Of a stretch of 64,000 bases of DNA, positions 1-13,200 are shown piece after piece. The stretch comes from Sipunculus nudus (taxonomy: Eukaryota; Annelida; Sipuncula; Golfingiida; Sipunculidae). Position 1 is the stretch's first letter. Every line of letters begins with the position of its first letter. Position numbers and translations under genes: made by a program. The DNA is taken from NCBI GenBank assembly GCA_026874595.1, contig CM049310.1:18020058-18084057 (forward strand). The letters run 5' to 3'. The notes below the pieces were generated by a model. That model had not been told where the DNA came from. It saw nothing but the letters and a program-made list of their open reading frames with translations, and did no database searches.

Positions 1-619
1 ATCAATACAATTATACAGTAAAACAGCGGTATAACAACAAATCGATACAATCACACAGTAAAATACACAAAGTGCACAGTACCTGGATACCACCACCGTC
101 ACAACGATAAGTTCTTTAAATGTATACTCTCGGAGAATGACAGTCCAGTGTAAAGCTCTTGTAACAATCCAGAAAGTAAACTGAAGTCCAAATGCACAAA
201 ATCCAGGAAAAAGTCTGACCAAAATCTATAATTGCCGCACTCATCGGGTTAGGTCCTAGAACCTGACACACGCTTTGCCTCCGCTGAAAATCCTTCTGCT
301 GCTCTCTCGGCTCTAAAACACAGCCCCTTTATATACTCCTCAACCCAAGCCGAGAATTTTCCACTTCTCGAACAGTCTAAAAGATCTTACACAACACAGT
401 AAACACGCAATACAGGAACCATCCAAAAGAACATCGCTGTGTGTCTATCTACATACCAGGGTCCACAGGTGACTCATGACCAGGCGAGAAAGCCCAAGGC
501 TAGCATGACAACTAGAGTTTAACCAGTACGGATTAAACTGCGAATGTAACAAACGGCCCGGTGAGGGTGTCACAACACGAGTTACGCCCGTGTCACACAA
601 TAAAAGAGCACTTGTAACA
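1..619 (-). mobile_element. Long LTR copy 1 (truncated by the window edge)
   Basis: The stretch matches the LTRs at 18.0, 28.3 and 54.2 kb. On the minus strand it begins TGTTACAAGTGC at 619 and runs off the left edge. A TATATAAAGGGG promoter motif lies near 330 on the minus strand. Because the other end is missing, it cannot be said whether it is a solo LTR or belongs to a longer element. Confidence 0.75.
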
Positions 620-1458
620 GAATATAATATACTTTAGCTTTTGTATCAAGTTTTTAATTATCCGGGGGGGGGGGGGTTACGAGCCCACTTGACTGGCGGA
701 TCTTGGTCGCATTTACCTGATTTCAGGTTTCCAAAGAGATGTTTTATTAACCTCTATTGGTTTTTAGTTGGGGGTTTCTAAGTCCAGCGGTTATGGTTTG
801 TGCCCTGTTAAAGTCAACCGGACGGACGACGGACAAAGAGTGACTTTCAATCAGCTAAGCTAATTACCCTATTAGAATTTATTTGGAAAACACAAGACCA
901 ACACGCATATCTGTATTTTACAGGAAAATAATATTTAAAGATCGAAATTACGTGCTTTGGACAGATTTAAAACTGTTAAATGTAACACGGCTATTTATTA
1001 TGCGATAACTGTATTTGTTCCGAACGGGGGAATTAATTTAAGTAGCTCAGAGAAGTTTCTTTGGTTCCGACACTCATAGTAACGGGTTATAAAAGTTATA
1101 AAAGGTTTGCAAAACAAACACAGCACATGGTTGTCCTAAAGTCCCGTTTGAAATTCTTTGTAATAAAGATAATTAAATTAACAGAAGTCGGACTTGGACT
1201 CCAGCGGCCTTGACTCGGACTCAAACTCGGAGATTGTGAACTGGATTGTAAAAATTATCATCCCTATATAGAACTGGTGGGTGGTAAGGGCGTCATGTCA
1301 ATTCCTAGGAAATTCTTCTCACCAGTTATATCTCTGGCTGGAAATGTGTGTCCGTGAACATATAAGCTACATTAAGCTTGTTTTATGATTTGGCTCAAAA
1401 GAGGGAGGGTATGCATTGGCTAAGTTCTTCCGGATATGAAAGTGAACACGATACTTAC
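620..1458. other. Intron, no gene seen
   Basis: AT-rich intronic sequence with a G10-11 tract near 665-676. A degraded tail of the hairpin-ended repeat family (ccggacggacgacggac ... tcagctaagct) lies at about 810-865. No exon with splice sites is visible. Confidence 0.6.
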
Positions 1459-1533
1459 AGGTATGTCAGCTTTTGTAGAGACTTGAATGTGGAGGCGTTC
1501 AAGGTCCTGCCCAGCTGATTACCAGCCAGATAG
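1459..1533 (-). CDS. Single LRR exon
   Basis: A 75-bp exon, acceptor ...tttacag and donor gtaagt, phase 2-2. Joined to the previous exon it reads MSKFYLAGNQLGRTLNAS and then TFKSLQKLTYL. This is one 24-25-residue LRR with the LxxNxL core (YLAGNQL) and a hydrophobic tail (FKSLQKLTYL). One LRR per phase-2 exon is the normal gene structure of LGR-family receptors. No further LRR exon is visible between here and the left edge, so the next lies outside the window. Confidence 0.88.
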
Positions 1534-1875
1534 CTGTAAAAAATAAATGGATAAAAATGTTAGAATCAAAGGAAAAATTAGTTTTGCTTCATTCATCTTT
1601 CTTGATATGTAATTTTTATCACGTATATTTTTATTAACAGCTGTATTTTATATATTTTATGGATTTTTGAATCGCCTTGTCTTACACTTGAAAGCTTCCA
1701 ACAGGACAATATTAACTTTAGCCAATAACATGAACAATCATAATTTACAAACCTCCTTGCAAATCTACTTTTACCAGTTTATAGTCTTCAATGGGAATTT
1801 GATTGGCAAAAAGTAAAAAAAACATGAATCTAATTTTAGATAACCATATATATATATATTAATGTACAGACTTAC

Positions 1876-1990
1876 AATTTGGACATGGATTGATTAGCCG
1901 TATTTGGCAGAGTGGTCAAGTTCCGGTCCTGGCAGAACATCTTGATGTTCTTACATTCACACTCCTCACTCTTCCATGGACACAGGTACG
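1876..1990 (-). CDS. LRR N-terminal cysteine-cap exon (LRRNT)
   Basis: A 115-bp exon, acceptor ...ttgacag and donor gtaagt, entering in phase 1 and leaving in phase 2. It encodes YLCPWKSEECECKNIKMFCQ followed by DRNLTTLPNTANQSMSK. The cysteine cluster and the C-x-DRNLTTLP segment are the signature of an LRRNT cap, as in relaxin-type receptors and GRL101. The change from phase 1 to phase 2 marks the change from LDLa-type to LRR-type exons. An open frame on the plus strand covers the same bases but has no recognisable product. Confidence 0.9.
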
Positions 1991-4900
1991 CTGTCAATCA
2001 AACAAATATAAAGACTAATGAAAATATGTCACGAAGTACAAACGATGTATGGTTGTGCCGATACTCTTTTCTTGGATTACTGCATGGTACACAAAAATCA
2101 ACACTGATCATGCTGTACGCTGAAAACCCAAGTGCTTCCTTTAACCAAACGACACGTGGCGTTTGACGTCATTGTTCAGTGATCATTCGGTCTACTAAAA
2201 CCCCAGCTACCACGTGCTTACATGCAACATCATTGTGTTTTCTTACTAATTCTGCAAATATTTTAATATATTGGTATTTATTTCAAAGTTTTTATAACAT
2301 TTGTGTGACAGGTGTGTAAGCTTGTTGGTAAACATGGAACATGCGTCTATGTGGACAAACAAAACATATATAATAAAAGTGGTTACTGCCATATGTACAG
2401 AAGTTTAAAGGTCACAGATGCAAAACGCCATTTGCAAAACCCTGGTTCATCTTATTTTCCGTCAGATGTCCTTCTTGAATGTTTGGATTATTTGGCAGGC
2501 CCTCACATGTTATAAACATGTTAGTTAGTTAACAATATGGGCAGCCTGGATTGGCGTTTTCTAGCCTGCTTTATAAAGAAGGAATAATTTTTGTTAACAG
2601 ACGGCAAAAATAGCCCCTTTAAACCGACAGGTTTTATGATTTAGTGATTGTTTACAGCACCATGTCATCATAACTAATGTTCATTCCTGCATTGCGGTAT
2701 CATTCAGACCCTAGAAGTCTACAGAACAATATATAAACTTACACTGTTATCACTATTTATTTCATTTATGGAAACAAACTAATTTTCAAAACATGAAGAC
2801 TTATGTATTTAACAAGGATTAAAGTAAAGCTGTTACATAACAGCTATATGTTATATAACATATATAGCTGTTATATCCCTATAAACAGCACACAAATCAA
2901 TGGTATCTGCACTAAAAGTAATTTATCTTCAAAGAGAAATAGGATTTCAGTAATTTAAATAGAAAATGACAACCACGGAGTAGTATACATATAAAAATAA
3001 CAAAATGATTTACAAATACCGTCATGATCTAAAAATGAGTCACAGCTGTGTAAATTGGGAGAATTATGGTGAAAATAACAAAACATGAAATTATTTTCAA
3101 ATACCGTCAAGATCTTAAAATGGGTTAAATTGAAGCTGTGTAAATTGTGTGAAATCCGGTGAAAAAAATAACGTCCTGTTTTAGCTGACCATGTATGTTT
3201 CCTTCAGTGCAAAAAAGTCCGAAATAAATCAAAGAGCTCTACTCTGCTTATCTAAAGAAACCTTATAGATGGTAAAACAACATGATGCGTCTGATTCTTA
3301 CGTAAGAGCAATAAAATATAGTTTCCGTAAATATATCTAAAATTCCTGTATACCTGAAAGAGAGTAATTGTAATTACCATAATCTTTTCAACTGATATTC
3401 TTCAAATCATATCCTCATAATAAAAATACTGTTCTTATACCATTGTTATATTGTTTCTACAATTCTGGTGTTGAGGCGATAACGCGTTCATTAAACAACT
3501 ATTGCTATTTTGTTTTCTACAATTCTGGTGTTGAGGTGATAAGGCGTTCTTTAAACAATTAAGTTGGAATGATAATAATATATTTCCCAGATAACATGTA
3601 TAATGGAAGATTTGGAAATAGCTCAAATAACGTCATGAACAAAGGCCAATGCTATACATGATGAATTGATCAGTAGGATTTCATTTCGGCGTAATTCAGA
3701 TACTTCCAGAGAAGTCTGGCAGGAAGGGGCATCGATTTGTATACAATACAGATTACCTTTCCCGATTCCATTACATCAATGTGACAAATACTACAATCAT
3801 GAGGCATTGGGGTTTGGATAGTATGCATAATTCACGAGCCGCTGGCACTGATAAAATACTAGAATTAATGAAACATGAAGGCTACTGCTGTTGTTATTGG
3901 ACGGCCATCTTTCACGATACTCCCGCATAATTGTTTAATCTTGTCACTAATGTGTTATTTTCTGTCATGCCACTTTCGCCTTTAAAGATATTTTGATTTG
4001 TTAACATTAAAGAAAATCAATTAACGGTATATATACCAACAGCTAGATTTAATTTTAGCTAAATATGTTCTGTATGAAGATTAATATTAACTTGATATTG
4101 ACTTCGAATGACACTATCATAGAAACAAAGATTATCACAATTTTTAGGTTGAGCAAGTTATATATTTTAAGTTACGAGGTGTTCTGTCTACCAAAGATAA
4201 CTCTTAACGCTCAAACTGCATATATTAAGGTCTCTTTTAAACTACCGTATGGTGACTAAATTCATCATCTTCCGGCATAAAAATCACAGGTGCAAAAGTC
4301 TTCCACCGTTTTAAACATGGAGTCTGATGCACAGTGATTGTTACAGCAAGCAGTGGTTTAAGCGAAGGAGATACAAAAACGACTGCAGCGTGAGGAGTAC
4401 AGGACTGTCCGTAATAATTTAGTATAGACAACCACGTGTCTCAGATAATGGTATTTAGAACCTGAAGGCTCTGTTTCCAGTTTTAAATATATTTTGTTTT
4501 GCTTACCATGATCTGTAAACTAATAGTAGTCCTGGAATAGATCTCCAATGTAAAAAATGACTGACATTTGGAATGCTTTGGCATTGAAATATAACTGTAT
4601 GCCTGTTGGGGTTTTCGCGTATGATAATAGCCTCTACATTTGTGGTTTATTGTGGTTTCCATATTTTATTTCTTTTCTTGTCTCATTGTCGCTTTATTCC
4701 TTTATTGTTAAACATCTGAGGACGTTTAAGGATCAAAGTGCTGTGAATCATAAGAACAAAGGGGAAGACGCAACCTTTTTGCTGCGGATTTCTCTGACTT
4801 TGTCATACCTTTTTATCACTTTTTTCAGAATAAGCTAATGACTGAAGAGGTAAAGATACCACTGGGTAAAAGTATATTCAATTTAGACATACATATGCAT

Positions 4901-5565
4901 GTAAAGCACATAAAATGTGTCATTTTGTGACCTTGAAATACGTTCCTCGGTGAACACGGCAGTAGATGTCATAACTATGTATCATTTGTAAACTATATCT
5001 TAATACTAAAGAAAATAATTCAGTAAAAACAATGAACTTGACATATATTAAAAATATTGTTTGCATCATGACCTTGATCCTTCATGACATGAAGTCAGAG
5101 TTAATATTTGACCTCATTTTCCGGTAGACAGGAATTTTATTTCTGGTACTTTGCTGTGGCATCATTATAACTAAATCCGGTCTTACCATACACAGATTGT
5201 ATGTGATTCGCTTTCAGAATATACGAATATACGAATTTAAGAATAAAATCTTAACATTTTTCTGCATAAACTCATAACCAATATTAAGAATGGGAAAAAA
5301 ATTAAATGGACGGCAATGCCGACAAAGAGGAGATGCATCTTGATACGTGAAATATCTCTCTTAAGTGAAAACGGACCCACAAAGTAAGCATGGCTACCTT
5401 CCGAAATATTTGCTTAGGAATGGCAGTTACCGAATCTTATCACCGAATTTCCGTCTATTACATCCATTTCAGATTTGAGACTTCTGGTCTGCCAAAATAT
5501 TACGGAATCAGGTCGTGGGATTGTTCCTTATGAACAAGATGGATTGGACTGTTATAGAAAAGACA

Positions 5566-5568
<3 letters not shown>
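1991..5568. other. Intron with small tandem and inverted repeats
   Basis: No host exon is visible. There is a near-perfect palindrome at 2837-2874 (ATAACAGCTATAT arms). A tandem duplication of about 90 bp lies at 2990-3170 (caaataccgtcatgatctaaaa / caaataccgtcaagatctt). A tandem duplication of about 65 bp lies at 3455-3560 (ttctacaattctggtgttgagg twice). An open frame with GPCR-like hydrophobic segments is annotated separately. Confidence 0.55.
4557..4838 (+). pseudogene. Possible fragment of a GPCR (TM5-ICL3-TM6-like), opposite strand
   Basis: A 93-codon open frame on the strand opposite the host gene. Residues 13-20 give NCMPVGVF, followed by a hydrophobic stretch GLLWFPYFISFLVSLSLYSF, then a basic loop (IVKHLRTFKDQ), a polar part, and a second hydrophobic stretch starting EDATFLLRISLTLSYLF. 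The order matches the TM5, third intracellular loop and TM6 of LGR/relaxin-type receptors, where the loop is followed by an E/D-x-A-x-x-x-R-rich entry to TM6. The conserved CWxP motif of TM6 is absent, and there is a stop right after it. It may be a decayed receptor copy or an AT-rich chance frame. Confidence 0.25.
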
Positions 5569-5604
<36 letters not shown>

Positions 5605-5613
5605 TATATAATA

Positions 5614-5660
<47 letters not shown>
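5569..5660. repeat. (AT)n microsatellite
   Basis: About 92 bases of nearly pure AT dinucleotide with a few phase slips (TAATAT, ATTATA). Confidence 0.95.
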
Positions 5661-5665
<5 letters not shown>

Positions 5666-6474
5666 CCTAAAATGGAAAATAAACAGCTATGCGGTAGCCT
5701 GGTTTGAGGGTGCCTTTTATTAGAGTGCTGGATTCTGAGTCATGTCGGCGTGACCTTTTACTTCGTGTAACTTATGTCTAATTAGAAATACTAAATGAAG
5801 AAAAATTATTTTATCATGTCATTATCTTTCTTAATAATTCAACAAAAACAGCGGGTTAGTCAAAAATTATTTGCTTGGAATCAGAACTTTAGCTCAACTT
5901 CTTGAACTTAATAACTGTATAGAGGACAGGTTGATAAAATTGATAGAACTGTGAGGCCAGGATAGGCAATCAACTTGTAAGTTGATGCGTTTAACAGCTT
6001 CCAGGACACAGTCAATTGGCCTGGTTTTCCCTTTTTGCGAGGGTAACCCGACACTGACTCGGCAAATGACATGATTAGCAACGGCCATTGAAAAAAAACG
6101 CGATTTAAGGGGCACGGGAAACATAAACTGCGGTATCTTTGGATCGACAAATTGACTACTACTTAATATATTTATTGTCTTCTTATCATTCGAATTATCA
6201 ATTCTAATATCAAAAAAGTCCGAAAGGTCACAAATCTTATGCACAAGTAAAAATTTATATTTATAGATATATATTTACATATATATAAAATTGTTCGGAG
6301 AGAATGTAAATGCTTGTATCTGTACTAAAAAGGCATGACACCGTCAAAGAAATTACCATTAAAGCCATTGACGTGCAGTCAGTGTATTTATGATATTCAG
6401 GTATGCACAAAATATCAATGACGAACGTTGGCAAATTTCATACATGTTTTTTTCCAATCTATAATTTTTCAAAG
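5661..6474. other. Intron, no gene seen
   Basis: A 116-codon open frame on the minus strand (5894-6244) shows no recognisable domain and no splice context. Nothing else stands out. Confidence 0.5.
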
Positions 6475-7260
6475 TGTCGTCTAGAAATGATATCTGATAT
6501 GTGAAGATATGTGGTAATATTTTCTTTTACTGTTAACTGATATGTTACTTTGGTTATAAATATCTTATTATGTTTCGTGTGACCTGTACCACTAGTTGCT
6601 CAATTAGATCATAAAGATCAAGAGGCTAAACACAAATCCGCAATGATAAGAAGACAACTATTTTAAGGTTGGAACGCATTCCGCTCACCCACCGCTCGAT
6701 TGCGTAAAACATACGCTTTTAATACCTTCTTGACGCCTACATTTAATCCAGTGTTTTACAAGTATATTTATTCTTGATAAAAAAAAACAAGAAACACAAA
6801 CATTTTGACGAGGCAGAATATCATAAAATATGCATAAGTGCTGAAATGTAAAGGTATGGCATACAGTCTTTTCAAGGGAAATGAAAGGTGCTAAATAAAT
6901 ACTATAAATATATTTAAATACGTCGTTAGTGTAATCTATTATTGTTCTTAATTTTATTACGAAGGTGTCCATCGGTGGTAATTGCTAACATGTGTGTGAG
7001 AAAGGAAAAATTACCGACTTGTTCCATGACGTAAAGAACACTTTAATTATATCATAAGCGATAATAAATAGCAAGAAACACAAACATTTAGACTAGGCAG
7101 AAAATATGCATAAGTGCTGAAATATAAATGTATGGCATTCAGTCTTTTCAAGGGAAATGAAAGGTCCTGAATCAAAAAATGCTGTATGCCCAGCTCGCAA
7201 ATTGAACAAAGTGCTGCCATTTTTTTTTTATTTCCCTTAAGGGACATAATCAGGACCAAT
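6475..7260. repeat. Diverged repeat block (older copies of neighbouring duplications)
   Basis: Bases 6475-6707 are an older copy of part of the 475-bp unit at 7378-8329 (shared ...gatatgtggtaatatt..., ...aacgcattccgctc...). Bases 6780-6885 and 7068-7170 are direct copies of one another (gcataagtgctgaaat...cagtcttttcaagggaaatgaaaggt). The same block recurs, more diverged, at 13200-13480. Confidence 0.7.
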
Positions 7261-7377
7261 ATTATGCCTTCTCTTTCACACTATCAGTTCAGTTTGCTTT
7301 AAACAACAGTTTCCAAGCAAAACCATTTCATCATACAGTCTCATTTCCTGGCATACGACTGTTTAACTCCTTGTTAT

Positions 7378-8329
7378 AGCCCTGCGTGTTGGTAAACACA
7401 GTCTGTTTACCATAACAAAGCAGCTTAACCGGAGATCCGATTAAGAAGGGGAAAGTCGCGGTGTTTCAGCCAGCGGGAACATGTATTACTTGTTTTTAGC
7501 CTAGTCAGTCAGGGCATCTCCTGATTCAAAGTTTCGTCTTGTGGTGATATTAGATATGTGATGATATGTGGTAATATTTGCTTTTACTGTTAACCATATA
7601 TATAACTTTGTTTATCTTTTATTCTGTTTTGTCTTGCCTTTACCACTTATTGCGTAATTAGAATACAATGGTCAAAAGGTTAAACTCAAATCTCCACTGA
7701 TAAGAAGACGACTATTTTAAGGTCGGAACGCATTCCGCTCCCCCATAGCTCGGCGGTGACGGGGGGTCTGCCATGGCCATTGTCGTGTTACTTAGTAGCA
7801 TAAAATGTCGTGGGGTATTGCCCGGAGCAACCAGAATCGTGGATCAGATTAAAGCCCTGCGTGTTGGTAAACACAGTCTGTTTACCATAAAAAAGCAGCT
7901 TAACCGGAGATCCGATTAAGAAGGGGAAAGTCGCGGTGTTTCAGCCAGCGGGAACATGTATTACTTGTTTTTAGCCTAGTCAGTCAGGGCATCTCCTGAT
8001 TCAAAGTTTCGTCTTGTGGTGATATTAGATATGTGATGATATGTGGTAATATTTGCTTTTACTGTTAACCATATATATAACTTTGGTTATAAATCTTTTA
8101 TTCTGTTTTGTCTTGCCTTTACCACTTATTGCGTAATTAGAATACAATGGTCAAAAGGTTAAACTCAAATCTCCACTGATAAGAAGACGACTATTTTAAG
8201 GTCGGAACGCATTCCGCTCCCCCACAGCTCGGCGGTGACGGGGGGTCTGCCATGGCCATTGTCGTGTTACTTAGTAGCATAAAATGTCGTGGGGTATTGC
8301 CCGGAGCAACCAGAATCGTGGATCAGATT
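7378..8329. repeat. Recent tandem duplication, two units of about 475 bp
   Basis: Unit 1 is 7378-7852 and unit 2 is 7853-8329. They start agccctgcgtgttgg and end ...gtggatcagatt. They differ by a few changes, such as tttgtttatctttta against tttggttataaatctttta near the middle. No protein is encoded in common. Confidence 0.92.
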
Positions 8330-8839
8330 GCACTTAATGCAGGACGAAGGAGTAAAATACAACGTGGAGTGCAAAGCATATAGTCAGAGAGACCCGACGC
8401 ACTGTCAGAGTGTGGTACTCGGTGATTCGGTCCTGTATGTTACCTGAAGGGAAACGCAGGTGGATGTGTATACGCTTCTCTCTCATTCTTCTTTGTGCCT
8501 CGCCGTGAAAACTCCCCTTAGTAGGCATTCTTAGTGGACCGATCAGGCCTAGTTTGGTATATTGGGAGAATTGCTTATGTTAAAGGCTCGGACTGAAGAC
8601 AGCTTCTGATTTGAAAGGTAGCACGAAGCTTACCCCCAGCTCCCTGTGTCCGTTATTTAGTCAGTCAGACGTTCTCGGATGATAGCCTGAATTTCGGACA
8701 GCGGCAAAATACCTGTTACAATGAAATGATTCGGACAAAACCCTCCTTAAACCCTGCCAGTTCAAATACTTTCATATTCCTATGAGGAGTATATGTTGTC
8801 TTAAGAATAATTATATGCTGCCATAAAGGTATAGATTTT

Positions 8840-10230
8840 TAGCTCAGCTGACTATAAGTCAGCTGAGCTATAGTCGTGGTCCATTGTCCGTCGTCCGTCC
8901 GTCCGTCTGTCCGGATGTCCGTCCGTAAGACTGGCACGTTTCGACACCATTGGACCTACTAATCTGAAATTTGCCATACAGTTAGATGTCCCAAAAATCT
9001 CCTACCATGCCGAAAATTTGGTCAATAGGACTTCGTCCCTTTGAGATATTAAGGAAAAACCTCAATTTTATTAGAAATCTATTTTCACACTTCAGGACTG
9101 CCTAATATCAAAACCACTCATCTGGTTTTCTTCATATTTACCATAAATATTCCTCTATATAGTTCCTATGTATATATACCAGAAATTGAGTAAGTATTAT
9201 TAAATTTAAAAAAGTTATGGGCCCAAACATAATGGACTTTGTAAAAAAATCAGGAAAGTTATTTGGTCACTTAAGACCAAAAGTGTTAAAGGTAGGGACT
9301 TTTTTTCAGTAATTCAACTTTAATTGATCAAAATTTAATTGTATTAGAAAATTAGATCAAAATCTGTTAAATTTTTTTAAACATTGGCAAAAATATAAAA
9401 TTGGTACCTTAAATTTTGCCCAAGTTTGACCATGGCACGTTTTTTTCCTGTAAGTACTGTGGATTTACAGGAAAAAAACGTGCCATGGTCAAACTTGGGC
9501 AAAATTTAAGGTACCAATTTTATATTTAGTACTGTGGATTTAATTTTCACAGCATGTTTTTGTTAGCATTTTGTCTGTTAACACTAAAAATTTGAAACCA
9601 GTTGATCAAAAACTGTGGATTTTATTCAAGTTTTCAAGCACCATGTCACATCAAGTTTACATCAAGCTAGTGTTATGCAGTTTGCTAGAGCTCAGCTCCC
9701 CAGCTTCAGCTCTAAGTTCCTTAAATTAAGCATTCAGATGTCTCCAAAATCCCCTACCATGCCAAGAATTTTATCACTAGGACTTAATTCCTTCGAAATA
9801 TTAATGAAAAACTTCATTTTTCCATTAAAAACCCATTGTTACACTGTGAGACTGCCTAATATCAAAACCACTGATCTGACTTTGATCATATATAATATAC
9901 ATATTTTTCTATACATTCGCTATGCACATGCCAGAAATGATGTCAGTATTGCGTATTTGTTTTAAGATAGGGACCCAAACATAATGCACTTTTTAAAAAA
10001 TCAAGAAATATATTTACTCCCTTAACAAGAGGATTGCTGAAGCTAGAGATTTTTTGTCAGGGATGTTACATTATTTAATCAAGATTCAATTGAATACCAA
10101 AAATTTTTTCAAATTTTATAAGTTATTAGTATAAATATTAAATTAGTACCTTAAATTTTGCCAAACTTTGACCATGGCACGTTTGTTTCCTGAGAGCACT
10201 GTTGATATAATGTTCATATCATGCACACAT
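8840..10230 (-). mobile_element. Hairpin-ended repeat element, copy A
   Basis: On the minus strand the element ends in a perfect 13-bp-stem hairpin (TAGCTCAGCTGAC, 5-base loop, 8840-8870), preceded by a (GTCCG)n-like run (8889-8930 on the plus strand). The body holds two diverged units of about 700 bp (for example ...ctaccatgcc...ggactt... at about 9005 and 9755, cccaaacataatg at 9221 and 9973). The same end is found at 36.3 and 62.1 kb. A hairpin near one end plus internal tandem repeats recalls Helitron-like (HINE) or bivalve pearl elements. The class is not certain. Confidence 0.6.
9391..9527. repeat. Perfect 63-bp inverted repeat (hairpin) with 11-base loop
   Basis: Bases 9391-9453 are the exact reverse complement of 9465-9527. 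The 15-base string agtactgtggattta occurs at 9453-9467 and again at 9528-9542, flanking the right arm. This is what a single inverted re-copying of the left arm would leave. Confidence 0.97.
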
Positions 10231-13200
10231 CAGGATTTCATCTTGTAGTTTAGAAAGCTGAAAGAAATTGGCCAAATATTGTAGCTTTTATTAATGTTTA
10301 TATGAGACCATTTCAGACCAAGGCTTAATCCAGCCCCTCTTCAGTCACCTGTATGTTGGCCTTGTTGACCTTTCATCAGATCATGCATGCTTGAGCGAAG
10401 CATACACTGGGGCAGCCAGGCAGCTAATGCCCAGCCACAGTTGATCCAGGTGTCCAACCCAACTCATCTAGTAGTTGTTTTGAAAAACAACATAACAATA
10501 AACAATAAATTAATAATTTTGTATTGGTTTTTTATAACAAATTAAAGAAAAAATAATAGAAAAGGAATTTGTTAGCTGATGAGTAACAGAAAATTAACTT
10601 GCAGTTACTGATGATGTAAGAATCTTGTATGGATGGATAGAATGTCAATGTCAATGTTATTCCAAATAACACCATGCAGTCACCTATGGTATTTTTCAGT
10701 GAAATTTTAATGATAAAAAAATTAATAATATTATTCATTACTAATCATTAGGGATCATATGAAGGAAATTAATTATAGACAAAGATGCAGTTGATAATAT
10801 TAATCTAGATTCCTACTGTGTCTAGTGTGTAGATTGATGTGAAAGTAGTCCAAAGTGAATATATTACATTTATTTTTTTTTTATGAAAATAAAAGCCATA
10901 AAATCAGGTACTTATGATCATTATTTAAATTTGTGAATTTTGTATATTCTGTAACATCTTTGTTTGGCTAAAACTGAATAAATACCAGACATGGTGCGAA
11001 TGCTTTGCAAATGTATTTGGATACAAATATGAATACGTACCGTATTAAAAAAAATTATTGCATAAGAATGGGAATTCAGGTAAAAATGAAAGTATTTGAA
11101 TACCAGTGCAGATACTTTCAAAATGTATTCATGAATGCATTCATGAATATATTCTATAATATTATTTCAATAATCATTTCAGTTATATTTTATTTTAAAA
11201 AATCATATGATTTTCTTATTATTTTTGTGAAAAAAAATTATTTTGGCACAATATTTGTTATTAAATTTTAATAAATAGTTAAACTCTTTTATAATATGTG
11301 CTGCTTATAAGTTATATGGCCAAGTCAAAATCTGTGTGACAATAGTACTCCATTTGTTAATAAAATAAATGAAATCAATCCTCTTCCCTATCTCAAAAGA
11401 TATTATCAAAATCATGCATAAGCTAAACACCAACAACTCATAATAAAGCTTATGGGTCCCTTGTTTACGACTAGAATGAATAAGGAATGCATCATGTGGT
11501 AAAATATTTGCCATAAAGAGAACTTTTAATCTCAACGTCCATTTTGAAGTTAGCCAAAGGGAGCCAAGTATCCCTATATGATACGAAAGTATGTAGGGGC
11601 AAAATTTGTGTAGTATACTAATTATGTCCAAATGCTATGCCACACACGCTCTGAAAATTCAGTTATAGTTTACGTCCGTATTACTCCTAAGGGCTAATTC
11701 GGCCCTCTGACATTAGAGAATCTCCGATCAGAGTGCCGTTACTTTTTGCATCGAGGATCGAAATATTCGGCTCTTTGAGGTACACATATTTCGTCCTTTT
11801 GGCGCCTCATGGCCCACAAGTACTTTTACTTGATATAAACCTGGCAATCAATAGTTTTTTCCAGTATCTTTCCCAACAACACCACCACCTTGGGGAAAAA
11901 TTCCGTTTTAACTCAGCATATTGATAAATCCTTCAACATGTTGGTTTAATTCCTAACCGCATGATTGCAAGTATGGCTCGCCGGGTTACTGTACCTGATA
12001 CATAAAGTGACTCGTCAGCATATACAGACTAGTTTCAGTCTGGATTGTGAGGTCACATGTATTCCTTTGCGTTAACCAATCTTTCGTAGCCTACTTATAG
12101 GATTATCGGTTGTTTAGCACAATATCAATGCAATACGATGGATGACAGTTGCAATACATTCCCCTGTATGACTTGTATCACGCCTCTAGTTAGGCCTACC
12201 AGTCCAGTATAAATGCCTATATACTGAGTCATGCATTCACGGATCATGATGGCTACAGCTTGGTTAAATAGACTTTCATGCGACTTTATTGAAAATTAGG
12301 GGAGACTGAGGAAGAAGAGTAAATAATTCATTTACCGATAAAAGCACAAGCTATGCCTGTCAAGTGAGCAATGGTTACCTTTCCAGACAACCCTTTCGAA
12401 CTCGGACTTTTCTCTATGATCTAAGGTTGGTGACCTTTCGTGACCTTTCCAGAGCTTGATCATAAGGTGTAGTCCGACATATGGGCGTAAAGTAACAAGA
12501 AAAGACGATTAGGAAATGGCCTTAGATTTCTTTTTTTTTGTACAAAATCGGGATTGACATTGAATTCATAACTTATATAATGCGGTCTAAGAGGAGGAAA
12601 TTTCAGAAAGCATATCTCTGATTATCAGCTTGTAAACGCAACAATGAAGGGTGGAGACATAAAAAAATTGAATTCCCAGTATCAGTTTATTGTTCAAAAT
12701 ACGGGGATGTAACCAAGGGATGGCCTACGTCCGGTTTATCTGTCCTTGTTAAGCGCACCAATCTAATAACGATCTTAGTGTTATTAAGACAACTTATTCA
12801 GGTTAAAAAATTAATAGCTGATTTTTCACTGGTGTGCGTGAATTACGAAAGCTGGAACAAACAGGTGCATGAGCATTTTAACGGGGCGAACTACTTATTT
12901 ACGTCTGAATTATATCACAAGTATATCAGATACTGACCCTATTAAAACACTTTTACTGGACTAGCAACTTGGTAGTGGCGACAGAGTGGACACCCCTTAA
13001 AAATCAAACCTTTAACCTGCTCTTTAACCTTAAAGACGACTGATAACCTTGGGGAGGAGGGTCTATTTTTTTACATATGTGTCCCTTATTTGCAATTATT
13101 CCTATTCTTTATGAGTTTTAAGACCTTGAATAACATATAATTAAGTTTAGATTAATACATGGGTGAATATTCATACATCACGCTATATATGCTTTCTCAA

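Noticed and set aside
5894-6244. A 116-codon minus-strand open frame
   Set aside because: No recognisable domain and no splice borders; a second overlapping frame is equally open.
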